This document shows, one piece after another, positions 41,830 to 56,200 of a stretch of DNA of 64,000 bases (positions within the stretch are counted from its first letter, which is position 1; each line of letters begins with the position of its first letter). The notes beneath the pieces were generated by a model, which ran no database searches, was not told the origin of the DNA, and saw nothing but the letters and a program-made list of their open reading frames with translations. The DNA is from Patagioenas fasciata. Its lineage: Eukaryota; Chordata; Aves; Columbiformes; Columbidae. The DNA is taken from the NCBI RefSeq assembly GCF_037038585.1, contig NC_092523.1, forward strand, positions 46,517,501 through 46,581,500, in the 5' to 3' direction. Both the position numbers and the translations under genes were made by a program.

Positions 41830-44800
41830 GTCCCAGAGACCTCTATTGATGCTGGCATCAAATAGATGTTTAATCCTTAGAAGTACCTCTTGCTCAGATT
41901 ACACAAGCTTACTATTTTCTCAAAAATCACAAGTCTTCTAAAACAGCTGAAAAGGTGAACATCCAAAGAAAAGAAACATCACTAGATGTCACAGTCTGTG
42001 ACATCTTTTTTTTTTACTCCATGCTAAAAATTTCAGTGTTTCAGAAATATATTAAATTTTATTTAAACTCACATAATACAGATTGCTACATTCTTCTAAA
42101 TACTCCTGATGGTGCCTGGATAGGTATGTGAGCCTTTGAGTCTCTTTAAGTACAAGATAAAAAAGAAATTATTATGCTCATTATATTAATAATTTAGTGA
42201 AAACATTGTTTAGCTCTAATTAAAGATCAGATTAATATTGTAAGCATAAAATTATGCTATTCCCTTACTTTAGAAATATGAAAATGTCATTGGATCAAAA
42301 TAACTAAGTTTTACATATTAATTTGCTGGTTTCCTTTTTAAAATATAAAGTGTATGTGTCACGAACATTATTTAAATATTTTAAAACAATACGGCATGAA
42401 GTTATTTCTAATCACAGTGGAGTACTCAAACATGCTTTCTGATGCTTTAGAAGAATACGGCTCTCATATTAGCAGAGTTTTAACATTTCAGTGTCTGCAT
42501 GACCTTTGATTTTCTTGTGTGTTATAAATTATCATAATATCCTGAATTAAATAAAATATGCTGAGGGTTAGCACACCATTCTGAAGTCAGTCATGTCAAT
42601 GTCTGAAGACATGGAGAGATGCAAACCATGGGCTGAGGTTCCATTTCAAAGATCAGCTGGATGGAGTGGGAGATTTTGTGATAAACAGAGATGGGAACAG
42701 CTAAAATTGCTTGGTTTAGGCCTTTTTTCCTGTATTTGTGCTGTTGTCAGACTTCTTGTAAACTAAATGGCGATTCCCGAAATATGCAAACTGTTTAACC
42801 TGACTGATTTAATTATTAAACAGCCTGGACCGAAATCAGCATGGCTCATGGAGCTCTTCACTAGATTTGACTCCTTACATGAGGACACCACTGACACCAT
42901 AGGATTTGGAAGAACACAAAGTTCTCACTACAGTCATTAAAGAAATCTGCCTACGGCCAAAACTGACATTGTTAACATGTTATTTCCAATTAAAGATGCT
43001 AGTCAAGATGTGTTCACTGATTCTGGGCATCTCCCTACCTTAAATCCCATTTTCTCCCCATGTAGCTATGATGGAAGTTCGGTCACCCTCATCTTACATA
43101 TAATGAAGTGACATAGGGATGCTGAACCCTTACCCAGGGCTTACAGGTAGCTCATGGTACAGTGGAACTAAAACAAGGTCTCACTAGTTGTGAGATAGGA
43201 ACTTACCCTTAAATTATCCTGGCTCAGCCCAAGTAAATTTTAATAAAGTGTACATTATTTGTCCTAAATCCATTCTGAAGCCATCACTATGTTCTGCAGT
43301 AACTTATGGTGTCCTTCTTCAGACACTAAATACTCTTCACCATGTATGAAGAAGCAGTGACTGTGTCTGTGCAGAGCGTGTCAAGGACTGGATGATGGCA
43401 GTTGGTGTGGGGGCCATCGAATTTGCTGCAGAGTCCCAGCATGGGAAAGCCCCAGGTTTCATCTGCCTGCAGATGGGATTTCCCCTTTGAAACTCAGCCT
43501 TTGACCCTCCCAGCTCCAATACTCTTCACTGGCTTCCCCAGGAGAGTTGGGTGGTTGTGTCTCCCTGGGAACTTACCAGAAACAACACATGTATGTCATA
43601 TCACAGCAGGTTTGTGGCTTCATGTCAAATGAGCGGATGCCCCAGGACAGGGACTGTGCAACCACTCATCTGGAAAGTGAGGCCTTGTCTACGCTGCAAA
43701 GGTTTTGTCAGGGGAGTTTTATGAGAAAACAGACAGACAAACAAACAAACAGTCCAAATCTGGAACTGCAAATGTCTATGTATGTAGAAAAGCATTTTGG
43801 CAGCAGAACTTAATCTACATTAGTTAGCATGCTGGTTATGAGATGTGATTTTTCTCTTGTGCCTGCAACCATTACAGTTAGGCTGACAATTTCTAAGAAC
43901 TGAATGAAGGTTTATGAACAACGAAAACCATGGCTTAAATTTCTTTTAGAAATACTACCAATGAAGCTTTCTCTTCAAAACAGTGCACCTCATCTTTTTT
44001 CCTTCATAGTCCCTCCTCCAACTCATACGGTTAATGAGAAGCTGTTCCCGGACTTGACGTGGTGGTGACACCACAGTGCACCTGCTATTTGGAACTGTAA
44101 TAATACAACATGGACGGGATTGTGTTCCAGGACATCCCTTTGTACAGTATTTTTGTACTGAAAGGCACTTACGGGCAGAGGTGGATGTGTGTGTTTTCAA
44201 GAATGACTATTTGCTGACTGGCCCCCATGTTTGTTGTGTCGACCTCTGTGCCAGTGGTGCAACCTCTTTACACAAACCCTTGTCAGACGAGTCACGGTCG
44301 CTGGATCACAGATCTTCAGAGCTGAATGTGCCCCTGAGTCTTAGGGTGGGGGAACAGAACCTTCCTGGGCCACAACAACCTACAGTGTTTACTAAATTAA
44401 ATTTTAAAATAGCAGTTGATTTTGAAATGTCCTTTTAAACAACTAGTGGTGTAATAGTGTCCTATTATGAAAAGAATACTGTAAACTTAAATGTTGACCT
44501 CTGGTGAGATGAACATCCTCATTTCTTCCTTTTAATGGTAACAAATATTACTACAAAGGTTTCTCATAAATGAGAATTAATGCTATCTTCTTGTTCTGGG
44601 AGCAAGTAAGTTCTTAAATGTCAACAAGTGGAGCTGTTCACTTTGGCCTTCAAACAGCACTAAAAGCACATGCAACCTATCAGTCACCTTCTTTATAAGG
44701 ATAAATAGAAAATTACATAGTTTGTTATTTCCAGAATCACAGATGTAGCTAACATGCAAGAAGGCATTGAGCAGCTGCATATAACAAAAAAAGTTAATAA

Positions 44801-46600
44801 AGTACATATGCTAGTTGATACTGCTGAAATGATTTATTGAAGTGCTGGGACTAAATTTCACCTTAGAAAAATCTTTTTTAAAAAATGAAATCATTACAGA
44901 GGTTAATTTGTCCTCTGATTTTCTAAAGCATTACAAGGACATCAAGAATTTAACTGAGATCATAAATTTCTGATGGGAATGTTTACTTGTAAAAAAATGA
45001 GAACTACAGGGCCAGGGTGAAGACTACTACTAATAATATTAAACAGCACATAAGAGTAACGTTTTCTTACACAATATAAATGGAGAATTTTTTTCCTAGA
45101 CTGCCACGAACATCCATATTTCAAATTTGTATTCCTTTAAAAAGGCAATAAAAAAATCTGATTTCTTTCAACAGACAACAGAAATCAACTGTATCATGAT
45201 ATTTTATACGTTGCCAGAGATTAGCCCTTAAGCCGTTTCCACACATCAGATAGACCAGTCACTCAACCAGTCAGTCACTGGATACACATGATGCTGTGTG
45301 TAAACTTAAAAAAAAAAAAAAAAGTTTGAAATCCCTTGCCTCCAATATCACTTTTAAAATCTTGTGTATCTTCAATCTCACATCACTAGCTTGGGAGGAC
45401 ACAAGAGATTTGCCCCTTTTTGACACACTGCCCTGTGGAGTTTGCACTCTAACTTGCAAGTTAAGCAAGGACAGATGATGCTCCTGCTCAAGGTGCTGTG
45501 CTGACCTCTACTGAAGGCTCTGAAACCAAACAGGGATCCCCAGCATCACCAGTGGGACTACTGAAATAGGTCCTCATGTTAAATGTGGCTGGCTGGCTAG
45601 GATTGAAACCAAGCTGGCAATGCGCCTCTGCCATTAGTGGCATGAAGTAACGGCCATCTCAGCCCCACCTCAACCCCAGATCAGGGACTGGGAGTGGAAG
45701 CCACCTGGAGCATATTTCTAGTTATCACTGTGTCTCAAATAACTAAATATAAACCACCAGTACAGCTGCCGGAAACGATCCATCATCTCCAGAAAAAATA
45801 AGATATTGTAATTATGTCAAGCAGGCAATTTGTCTGTCAGAAATAATCCCAGGCTAATGCCACCCTGTGGCTAACAGAGAGGACATGTTTGAACCAACAG
45901 ATGTTGCACTGGATTATTTTTAGCCCAAATCAGTTTGCAGAGTGCTCACAGCTCAGGCACACAGACTGACGTAGTAAGTGGCTGGTGTAGTGATGAAGAA
46001 GAGCAATGTGATGGCGGGTCTGCAAAAGATGTGCACATCAAATCCCAGCTTTAGACTCAGGAGAACAAGACATCTTGAACTCAAGAGCAGATGAGTGTGT
46101 ATGTGAAGAAAGTAGATGTCTATTTGCAATTGTCACATATATTTTGGTTATTCTGCTTATGAAGGCAAATGAAAAATCTGTCAGAGTATCAGGATAATTT
46201 TGAAAATAACTGTAACCTCTGCCCTTTTGCAATGTGTGCCTTGCCTTGGGGTGCAGGGGTTGCCAGCTTGTTCATGCACAACTTCAGTCTTCATCAAACT
46301 AACATCCTGTGAACCTAAACTAAACACACTTTTTTAACCAAAAGGCAGTTAGTTACCAGATAGGACAGTTAACATCTCATATCACACTGTTTTCTCTTGC
46401 TTAGAGACTGAACTTCAGTCCTGGGAGTATTTTTCCACATTCTCCTCATTTTGTGTGGTTCTCCGAAAAGGTTTTATCTTTGAGAATTTATGAAGAACAC
46501 AGCACTTAAAGGCTGTAGCTGTTCTTCCCAAAACAATCGCAAAGACCGAGGATTTCTACAACACCATGCTGAGCAGCGCGTACTTATGCCCTCAGCGCGG
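41830..46600. other. Intergenic region between FGB and PLRG1
   Basis: About 4.8 kb between two genes transcribed away from each other. No recognisable gene or repeat copy. There is an A-run at about 45308-45323 and a (CAAA)n stretch near 43738-43751. It may hold regulatory DNA for FGB. Confidence 0.5.
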
Positions 46601-47260
46601 GAGCCATTGCCCAGGCGCCACCTCCTCCCTCATTCACCTGAACCAGATTCCGTAAAGCACCAGGTGCCTTTCGGAAAGCTGAAGATTGCGCTCTTCTGGT
46701 CGGTACCCGTCACTGCAGCCCTCTCGTCGCCGGGGACGCCATATAGGGTGACCGCCCCCAAGTGTCCCGCGTGGACACCGCCCCCCAAGTCCGACCGCAC
46801 GCTCCGACAGCGCCCGCGGGGATCGAACCCACAACCGCCGGCCCGCCGTTGGGCTACGAGTGGGCCCTGTCCACCCTCCCTTACCTAACCCGCCCCCCGC
46901 GCGCGGCGGTGCATCACTTCCGGTGCGGCGCGGAGCAGGCGCCGGAAGAGCTTCCATAGGTGTCGGTGGAGAGCTGTGGCGGGGGGATTTTGCCGGCGCC
47001 ATGGTGGAGGTGAGCGGTGGGGGGTGTGGGGTCGGGCCGCCCGTGAGCACCTCGCGTCCTCGCTGCCTCGGCGTTGGGATACCCTGGGCGAGACTGGAGA
47101 GCGCTGCCTGGGGTGGATCGGGCCTGTGAGGGGGCTGGGCGGGGCGGCGGGGAAAGCCGTGCGCGGGCCGCCGGGCGCCGCACCCTCGGCCCTCACTTCC
47201 CCTCTGATAGGAAAGGGCCGTTGTGGGGGGTAGAGCACGATGGTTCCACCGCCTTCCCAC
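46600..47260. promoter_or_regulatory. PLRG1: CpG-island promoter of PLRG1
   Basis: GC- and CpG-rich block around the PLRG1 start codon with no TATA box, as expected for a housekeeping spliceosome gene. Long overlapping open frames on both strands here result from base composition. Confidence 0.75.
46805..46863 (-). other. tRNA-like A-box/B-box pair in the PLRG1 promoter
   Basis: On the minus strand, TAGCCCAACGGC (46845-46856) resembles a tRNA A box and can form a 4-base-pair D stem (GCCC/GGGC). GGTTCGATCCC (46819-46829) matches a B box with a 5-pair T stem (GTGGG/CCCGC, one G-U). There is no room for an anticodon arm and the acceptor ends do not pair. It is therefore not a functional tRNA; it may be a TFIIIC-type site, a tRNA relic, or chance in GC-rich DNA. 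Confidence 0.25.
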
Positions 47261-50200
47261 CCATGCCGAGTCCGCCCAGGAGCAGCCCCTCAGTTCAAGA
47301 AGGAGAGAGAACTGCTCGAGAGAGTCCAGCGCAGAGCGAAGAAGGTGATTAAGGGAGTGGAGCATCTTCCATATGAGGAAAGGCTGAGGGAGCAGGATCT
47401 CTTTAGCTTGGAGAAGAGGAGACTGAGGGGTGACTTCATTAATTTTTATAAATATGTAAAGGGTGAGTGTCACAAGGATGGAGCCAGGCTCTTCTCAGTG
47501 ACAACCAATGGTAGGACAAGGGGCAATGTGTACAAACTGGAACACAAGAGGTTCCACTTAAATATGAGAAGAAACTTCATCACAGCGAAGGTGACAGAAC
47601 ACTGGAACAGGCTGCGCAGGGGAGTTGTGGAATCGCCTTCTCTGGAGACATTCAAAACCTGCCTGGACACCTTCCTGTGTAACCTCATCTAGGTGTTCCT
47701 GCTCCGGCAGGGGGATTGGACTAGATGATCTTTTGAGGTCCCTTCCGATCCCTAACATTCTGCGATTCCCATCTGTCTGAGTGCTGTTGCCTCCACCTGG
47801 CCTGGGCTGCGGTGCCGGTCCGTGTACTCAGCCTGGGTCTGGAGCAGGAGTCAGCTGCATGCGGCAGCTTTGCTCTACCAGACTTATGCTGGATATGGAA
47901 TTGGTGCTGTGGGCTAGTGGGATGATGCTGTGGTGCCTGATCTCCAGTGACTTAGTGGCTTTGTCAGCTAGTCAAGAAAATGGTAGTTTTCTTATGAGGG
48001 CTTGGAAGTAAAGGTGGGGAGAAGGCTACTGGTTTGGTAGGCTGGGGGATAGTTACTGTGGGGTGAATACTGTGCACTTCTAAAAGCAAGTGTTGTTGTC
48101 AGAAACATGGAAAAAGACACAAAGACTGCTGCCCAATGTAACAACTGCTAGCCATATTTTACAGAGCAGCATCTGTCAAAAATTATTTGTAGATGTTTCT
48201 TCCCTGTTGGGGAGGCATTGTGTTATCTGCTACTCGTGTGGTGATTTCAGCAGCTGTTGTTGTCGGATAGTAATTTCCTGCTGTAATTCTTATTTCTCTC
48301 TCCAGTTGTATGAAATTCCTAACCCAATTCCAAATGCTGTTGGGTGTGGGGTTTGTTGGTTTTTGGTGTTGTTTGTTTGTTTGTTTGTTGTTGTTTTTCC
48401 CCACTTAATACCTGGAGCTTGCAGGAGCTCACTGAGAGCAAATAACTTTGTGTGAGTACTGCTGAGTTGGGAGGGTAACAGCCACTGCAAAATGGGTTGG
48501 TGAGTGGATGACTTCCAGGGCAGGAAAACCTATGAAGAGCTTAACAGGGAGAACATCTGTGTAGTGAACCTTAGAGACTGGGCAGATGAGGGATATCCCG
48601 TGCCAAAAGTTATAAACGTAGCTTCTGGTTTGTTGCCGTTGTAGACAGACAGACAGAACAAATACAGTCATGCAGAGAGTTTGGTTTTGTACCTAAGTAA
48701 GCAGGCTGAGATTTCTAATGATTATTTTGCCCAGTGGAAGGAAAATATTAATAAAAACGTGAATTGTGCTGTTGATAACTTTTATGTAAGTTAACACCTT
48801 TTTAATGCTGCTTTTTAGTTCTCAAATGAGATTTTAAGTATGTTTTAATTTTAGTATCAAAAATTATAAAATGAAAACAAGTTGGGTCATGTTTGATCCC
48901 AAGTGTTGTCTCAGTAAACTGTGCTGTGGTTATGTAGAGTGCCACTGCACAGAAGCCTGCACGCTCACAGATTTGTCATATAGATGCCAGTGCAGAAAGT
49001 TTGATCAAAGTTTTTTGGCTTGCTTTTCAGAGTCTTGTCAGTTTCCAAGAAAGAGAGTGTTATTTTGAATAAACACTGAATTAAAACAATCAACAGATAA
49101 ACTTTTTTAGTTTCAAAGAATAACTGTGTTTTCTGTGAACTAAATAGTTCTGTATCACCTAACAATACTGAAGTATTAATTGCTACTCAGTTCAATTTAT
49201 GTTTCCATTTTCAGTGTTTCATTTAGTTATACGTTTAAATATTCTTTATTTTAGGAAGTCCAAAAGCATTCTGTGCACACGCTTGTGTTCAGATCTTTGA
49301 AGAGAACCCATGATATGTTTGTAGCTGATAATGCCAAGCCAATCCTGTTAGATGAAGAAAGGTAAGTACTGCAATCAGTACTGGTATGCATCAAAGTTTT
49401 AGATTATGTTAGTGGTAGCTCCATCCAAGTCAGAAGTTCATATGTTTTTGTACAGTTAACAGTGTTGTTTTGAAAAAAAAATACTAGAATTGTCAAGTAA
49501 GTCACATAAAACCTTCTCTAAAATATTTCAAAACTTGAGAACAGTTCAGAAATAGGGGTTTAATCAGTAGTACGCTTTACTCTTTCAACAGTCACAAAGT
49601 AAAGATGGCAGTCAAGCTGCGTACAGAGTATGGCTCGGTGTTGCATATGCCTACTCTTAAAGAAAACCTGAGGGAGAAAGGAAGTCCAAACACTGGGGAT
49701 CCTTATGGACACAAACAGTATCCTGGAAATCAAGGTTAGTTTACTCGTTGTGCTGTATTTTTCCTTTCTTTTGTGACAGTCTCACTGATGAAAAATCTGA
49801 AGAATGCGGTCCAATGTTGATCCATTGGAGACAGATGGAAATCTAAATACCATTTTTCATTGTTTGATATTTTTCTTTCTAGGGTGCACAGAAGGTAAGT
49901 GATTCAGAACAAGGAAAAGGTTTGTTTTAACAAAGGTATAATAGAATGCTGTGATTTTATTTTTTTTAATAGTAACTCATTAGTAACACAAGCGATTTTT
50001 TTATAGTAGTAGCAGTGTGTGCTGTACTTAGGTGTTAGAAGAATGAAGTAATGTAATTCTCTTTTTTACCAGTTCATGATGGTCAAGGACATCCTCTTTT
50101 TTTTTTTTTTTTGTTTCATATATTTTTCAGACTTCCTTTAGCTATGCAACTATTAAACCAGGAAACTTGAATAACACCCCAGATTTTTTTTTTTTTTTTA

Positions 50201-53200
50201 ACCTATGTTTGGTTATATATCAACTATGTATTAAGTAGATCACATATAGAAACTTCTAAAGAATGTCAAATGCTACCTTATTTTAGTTGAGATTTTTTTT
50301 CCATTGTACTTTACTTGGAAGTATTCTGAGAGTAGAAGATGTTGTGGGTTTTTTGTTGTGGGTTTTTTTTTTTGGTTGTTGTTTATTTTAGGAAGAAAAT
50401 AACCTTTTTCTCTTCTGATATCTCACACAATCAATTGTCTTGAGTAGTTTAGGTTCCAGACACCACTCCTATTTGTGTACTTGAATCCTTTTCCATGATG
50501 GCTGCTTCAAAAGGCATCTTTGGCAGTCTGAAGATTTTTATCTTGAGAGAGAGTTCCTCTTGATAACAAGTGGCGTCACCATTTTAAAAGCGTTATTTTT
50601 ACTCCTGAGTTTTAGAAAACTGAGGTAACCAGAACAAATCAAATTAGTGAAAATAAGAAATGTCCAAATATAGAACATTAGCAGGAGAAACCAGTGATCA
50701 CTTCTATGTATGACCTGCTCTCTTTTCCTGTATTTCCTGTTTGAAGTGCATCATTTGCAGTGCAATATAAAATGTGTAGTTATTAATACGTCATTCTCTT
50801 GCTCTTTAGGAGAAGAACTTGAGTATATGATAACTGGTACTCATCCATACCCACCTGGTCCTGGTAAGTAAAATTCTCTGAGTGCTTGCATGGGATTTTT
50901 GCCTTCTTATAAGAACTAGACATCATACTTGCTGGAGCAGGCTTCCCATCGCCATAAATCCTTAACTGACAGTAGTGAGAAATGCCATTGAAATCTTTAA
51001 TAACACTGATGCAGGGAGTTTTGTGGCTGATAAGTGTTTTGGGATAAACTGCACTAAAGGATCTAAGTTAGCAAATACTTCTCAATATCGTGTTTGTTTT
51101 TGTGATGTTTGGATTTCCCTAGTAGTTGAAACTGAATTAAAAAAAAGAAAGAGCATTGCTGCTCCCAGTTAAGGCTTTTTTTTGTTTCCAATGACAGAAT
51201 CCTACCATTTTCTGCTGTAGAAATTGTATACATATATATATAGTAGAATCAAAATGGAAAGGATTTGGGCCAAAATAAAAATTTCAGTAGATTTGACTTG
51301 CACATGAAAAATGATATCATTGAATGATGGCATTTAATATTACAGGGTTGTGACGAGCCCTTGTTCGCAGGTGTATGTGTATATATGTGTTTGGATAATA
51401 TCTGGATTTTCTTTCTAACATAATTGTCTTTGCGGTAGGTTTTGGTTTGTGGTGCTTTTTATTTGTTTATTTTAATTTAATATTTATTTTTTTTTAACTC
51501 CAAGGTGTGGCTCTAACAGCAGATACTAAGGTCCAGAGGATGCCAAGTGAATCTGCAGCACAATCCTTAGCAGTAGCACTTCCTTCTTCTCAGTCCAGGT
51601 ACTGCTGTGTTACCTCATTAACACTTTGTTTAGTGTGGTCAGGCATAATTCTTCTATACATGTGTGTTTTGTTCTTTTTTTTTCCTTGGCTGTCATGAGA
51701 GATGGTGGGCAGAAGATGTAACAAGGGAAATTCTGTTTAGATACAAGAGGAAAATGTGGGGCTTGCTTTGCGATTGTCTTTTACCTTGAGGTGGTCAGAC
51801 ACTGGAACAGGTTGTCCAGAGAGGTTGTGGAGTCTCCGTCCGTAGAGATATACAGCACTGGACTGAATGCCACCTAGTGATACCTTATCACTTACTTAGT
51901 GAAAGACAAAGCTAATGCCAATCCATCAACCATTCTTGTTCAACCTAGGCTGGATGCAAGTCGGACAGCTGCTGGTGTGGGTGATATTTACAAGCATGCT
52001 GGAATACCTGAACGTTCACAGCCTCCTGGGGTGAGTTTGTTGCATGTCTGATGTGGCCAGTACATAGTGTTCACCAGATTGCTTCTGGATTCATTTGTGT
52101 GTTGTGTGGAGATCTCTTGTCTGACTACGTTTAATCATTGTTCAGATGTCGGAGCAAGAAAGCTTTAGGTTCTAGGCAAAGAGGTGAGTTGTAAAGTGTG
52201 ATAATAACCTTCCTTTAAATTTACAGGCTATGGTGGAAGCTGGTGGAAATAAAAATTCTGCACTAATGGCAAAGAAGGCTCCAACCATGCCCAAACCTCA
52301 GTGGCATCCACCTTGGAAACTGTACAGAGTAAGTTACAGATGTGTGACATAAACACGCATATGAAAGTAAATGAATGCGTTATGTTATATGGAGACCTCA
52401 CAGCATAATCAAATAAAAAGTGATCACAAACAAGTTTTATATGCACACTCACTTCTTAAATAGCAAAGATTGGATTACAAACATTTTTCATTCCATTTAG
52501 CAAAATGTTTTGTGAATATTATTGATTTTACTGTTTTGTTTATGTAGGTTTAGCTGTGTTATGATAAATTAGAGTTGTTTTTTTGTTTTCTAGTCAGATT
52601 ATTTGGTAGAGGAACTCAAAGGCAAGGTGCAGAATTTGATACTAATAGTATGTTAAAGAAATATTCTAGCAATGTTAACATAATGAAATTGTCTCTAAAA
52701 AGTAGTCAGTGTCTAAGTCAGCCACACGTCTTTTATTTGCTGTGAAAGTGGGGAAAAAAAGCTGAAAACTTTAATCACAAGTTATCTTTGCAGTTCATAT
52801 TCCTTGACTTCTAGTTGTGTTTTTGAATTAGTCTGATTTGCCTTTTAATTTTCTTAAGCACTAATAATGGCCTTTCTCCCAAAATCTCACATCATCTTTA
52901 AAAAATTCAGCAATGTGAATGACAGGGTAACTGAGTTAAACGGAAAATCTCTAGGCATATGTATTAGTTCAGATGTCTTTAACTTTTCAGGTGCATCTGT
53001 TTGCATGTGTACATGTATGTTTTTCTAAGGGCTGATTCTTACTATGAAATGTAAACAATTTCATATTTTGTATGAAAAGGAGTGAACATTATCTTAGTAA
53101 TGTCAGGCTTTCCTGATATCTAAAAATCTCATGCTCTGGTACCAGAATTGTATTGTTTTAGCGCTGTTCATCTAAATATAGCACCATTTAGATTTTTGGA

Positions 53201-56200
53201 AGAGTCCTGTGTGCTGCATTAGTCATAAATCTTAAGGCTAATCTTAAAGTAGTTTTTTAAAAAAACACATGAGCTCAAAAGGATGTATAGATTTTTAAAA
53301 TACAGCACTATTAGAATGTGTTCTTCATAAAATCTAAAGCAAATTTAATCTGAAAAAAAAGTCAATAAACCTATGAGAGATTGAAGGTAAACAAATGAAA
53401 AATAACTACTTGTTAGGAGCACTTGCTTTTCAGAGAGAGAATTTAAATACGGTTCAAGTCACTGTACTAATTCTACGTGTCAGCAGCTTTAGTGGAGATT
53501 TGCTGTCAAAATCCTTGCACAACAGGACAAAAGCTTGTTCAGGCAACTCAGAAGTAGAAGCACAGCTGGAACACCAGATGTGGATTTCATCTTACCTGTT
53601 GCTTAAGATCTACATTTCAACTGGTCTTCCGAAGCTTGGTTTGAAGCCATTTGTGAAAAATGGGTAATTAAAATAGGTCAGGTAACTTAGTCCTTAGATT
53701 TCTGCCCTGGAAGTACCAGTTTCTAGGCCTAGACTATGAAGTAATCAAGATAGCCATCTCAAATGTATATGGCCATGGTCTCATCTAGTCAGAAGAATCC
53801 ACTTTGGCTTTCCAAAGTATTTTTGCCTTTTTTCTGCCTAAGAACTTCTTGTGTGTTCTAGTTTTTTTTTAAATGAGCTGTATGATAGTACGTGAAGTAT
53901 GACATCCAGTGAAAACAACTGGGTGGTTTGATTTTAGCTGTCTGACTTTGGAGAAATTGGAGAAATGGAAAAGCTGCTGTATGCAAGCTTTCCTTGTGAG
54001 ATCTGTCTCCAGTATTTTGTTGCCAGAAAGTTTCCACATACTTATATTACTTCTTATTTGGGGAAAAGGAGGTGGTGGCGTGTTTTTATAGGTAGATATT
54101 ATATGGCAATGTGATTTAATAACCATGATTTGATATAATTGTTCTTTAACTATGATTATATAAGCACTATACAGCAGCATAAGGAACTTGTGCCTTAAAT
54201 ACAGTCTTTCTCTTCAAAGCCTCAATCGTTGAACCACAGAGTTATGGACTCTCAAAGGATTTGAAAAAGTGCTTGTAGGAGCAGGGTCTGTCTTTACTGC
54301 AAGGTCCCCAAGTCTAGTGTGTGACATGAGTTTCTAGTAGTCTCTTCATTTAACTAAGGTAGAATTCAGGCTCTCTTCAGATATAATTTCACAATTCACC
54401 TTTTTGGGAAGCATGTGTTTCTTGGTGAATGCTAACAAATTCCAGTGATGGAGAATGATAATTATGTTGAGATATATATGTGTAGTTTTGCTGATTTAGA
54501 AAAACTTCTGTTTTTTTCTAAAGGTTATCAGTGGTCACCTGGGGTGGGTGAGATGTATTGCAGTAGAACCTGGGAATCAGTGGTTTGTCACTGGCTCTGC
54601 TGACAGAACTATAAAGGTAAGAGGTTGGAAGAAATCACTGACAAAGTCTGGGGGGATGATTTTTTTTGTTCTCTTATTTTAAAAGTCTTCAGCCCCTGGA
54701 AACCATTTCTTAGTTACTGCCTGCAGAATAATGAACTGCAGAACATTTTTTCTTTTATTACCTACTCATAAAGGATTTGTGGAGTGTTACTTCTTGATAT
54801 TTCATTTATTATATAGTAGTAACTGGAGAGCAAATGTTGGTGTTATTATAATTTTTAACTTAAAACGCAGCAGTATCAATTACATCTGGGCTGTCTACCC
54901 AGACTATCACTGTGTAGCTTTTACCTGTGTACCTCAAAATACCTATTTTGATGCAGATTTGGGACCTTGCTAGTGGCAAATTGAAGTTGTCTTTGACGGG
55001 ACACATCAGTACTGTACGAGGGGTGATAGTAAGTGCAAGGAGTCCGTACCTCTTCTCTTGTGGAGAAGACAAACAAGTGAAATGCTGGGATCTTGAATAC
55101 AATAAGGTGAGCTGTAGTTTGTTTAATTGGAATTAATTGGTGGTGACAAAAATAAAAATCAAAGCATTTAGAACATTGTTTCAAATATCCAGTTAAAGTG
55201 TGTGTAATTTTTTTATTCATCTAGGTTATCAGACATTACCATGGTCATCTAAGTGCTGTCTATGGTTTAGACTTGCATCCAACAATTGATGTACTGGTAA
55301 CATGTAGCAGAGATTCAACAGCACGAGTAAGTATAACGTTACATTTTAACATCTTGATATGTCAGTGTGTTTCAGCATCTTCCATTTGTAAAAGTGAATA
55401 CTTACCAAAGTTAACAGTAATCAAGATGAAAATAATAATATATGTTTATGTTAGCTTTGTCTTCCATTGTGGATAAACCTGAAACCTGAATACACAAAAA
55501 TGCAGTATCATGTCAGGAGAATGTTTTATTTCTCAATTTAGTAGATAGACTACATGGTATATATAGGATCACTTAGTATTTAGAAGATGGTGTGGTTTTA
55601 AAGTGACTTTATATTATCTGTTTGTTTAGAAATTCAGTAGCAGGCTCACTGCTCCCCTTTACATTGGCCAGCTGAGGCAGTTGTGTGACGAATTGTTGGA
55701 TGAAAAATAAAACCTAAATGCCATTGTTTAATCTGAGGAACCATGGTTAAGAATTCATGTAATCAATGACAATGCCTAAAATATATTGAGTATGCACCTG
55801 TTATTGACCTCTGTGACTTATTTACTGTGAATTCATAGATCTGGGATGTGAGGACGAAAGCCAGTGTGCACACACTATCAGGACACACAAATGCGGTAGC
55901 AACAGTGAAATGCCAAGCTGCAGAACCACAGATTATTACAGGTATAGTGAGCATGGCTTCTCAAGTAACGTGATTGAAAAACCTAATCCTGAATGTGTTT
56001 GTTCGGTAATTATGTGAGGTTCGTAATGTTATCTTTGTTAATTTAATCAATGTCTCTTATTAGTTTTCTGTTGAAAATAGACCATTCAATTATTATTTCA
56101 TGCTATTCATGGTATGTTTAAGCAAATACAGCTATGCGTTGTTTGAATGTTTTTCTGCACTACTTTAGTTTCTGGTGTTTACATTTTTTGTTGTAATATG

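Noticed and set aside
46490-47473. Open frames of up to 279 codons on both strands around the PLRG1 promoter
   Set aside because: GC-rich composition and overlap with the CR1 fragment explain them; no family motif.
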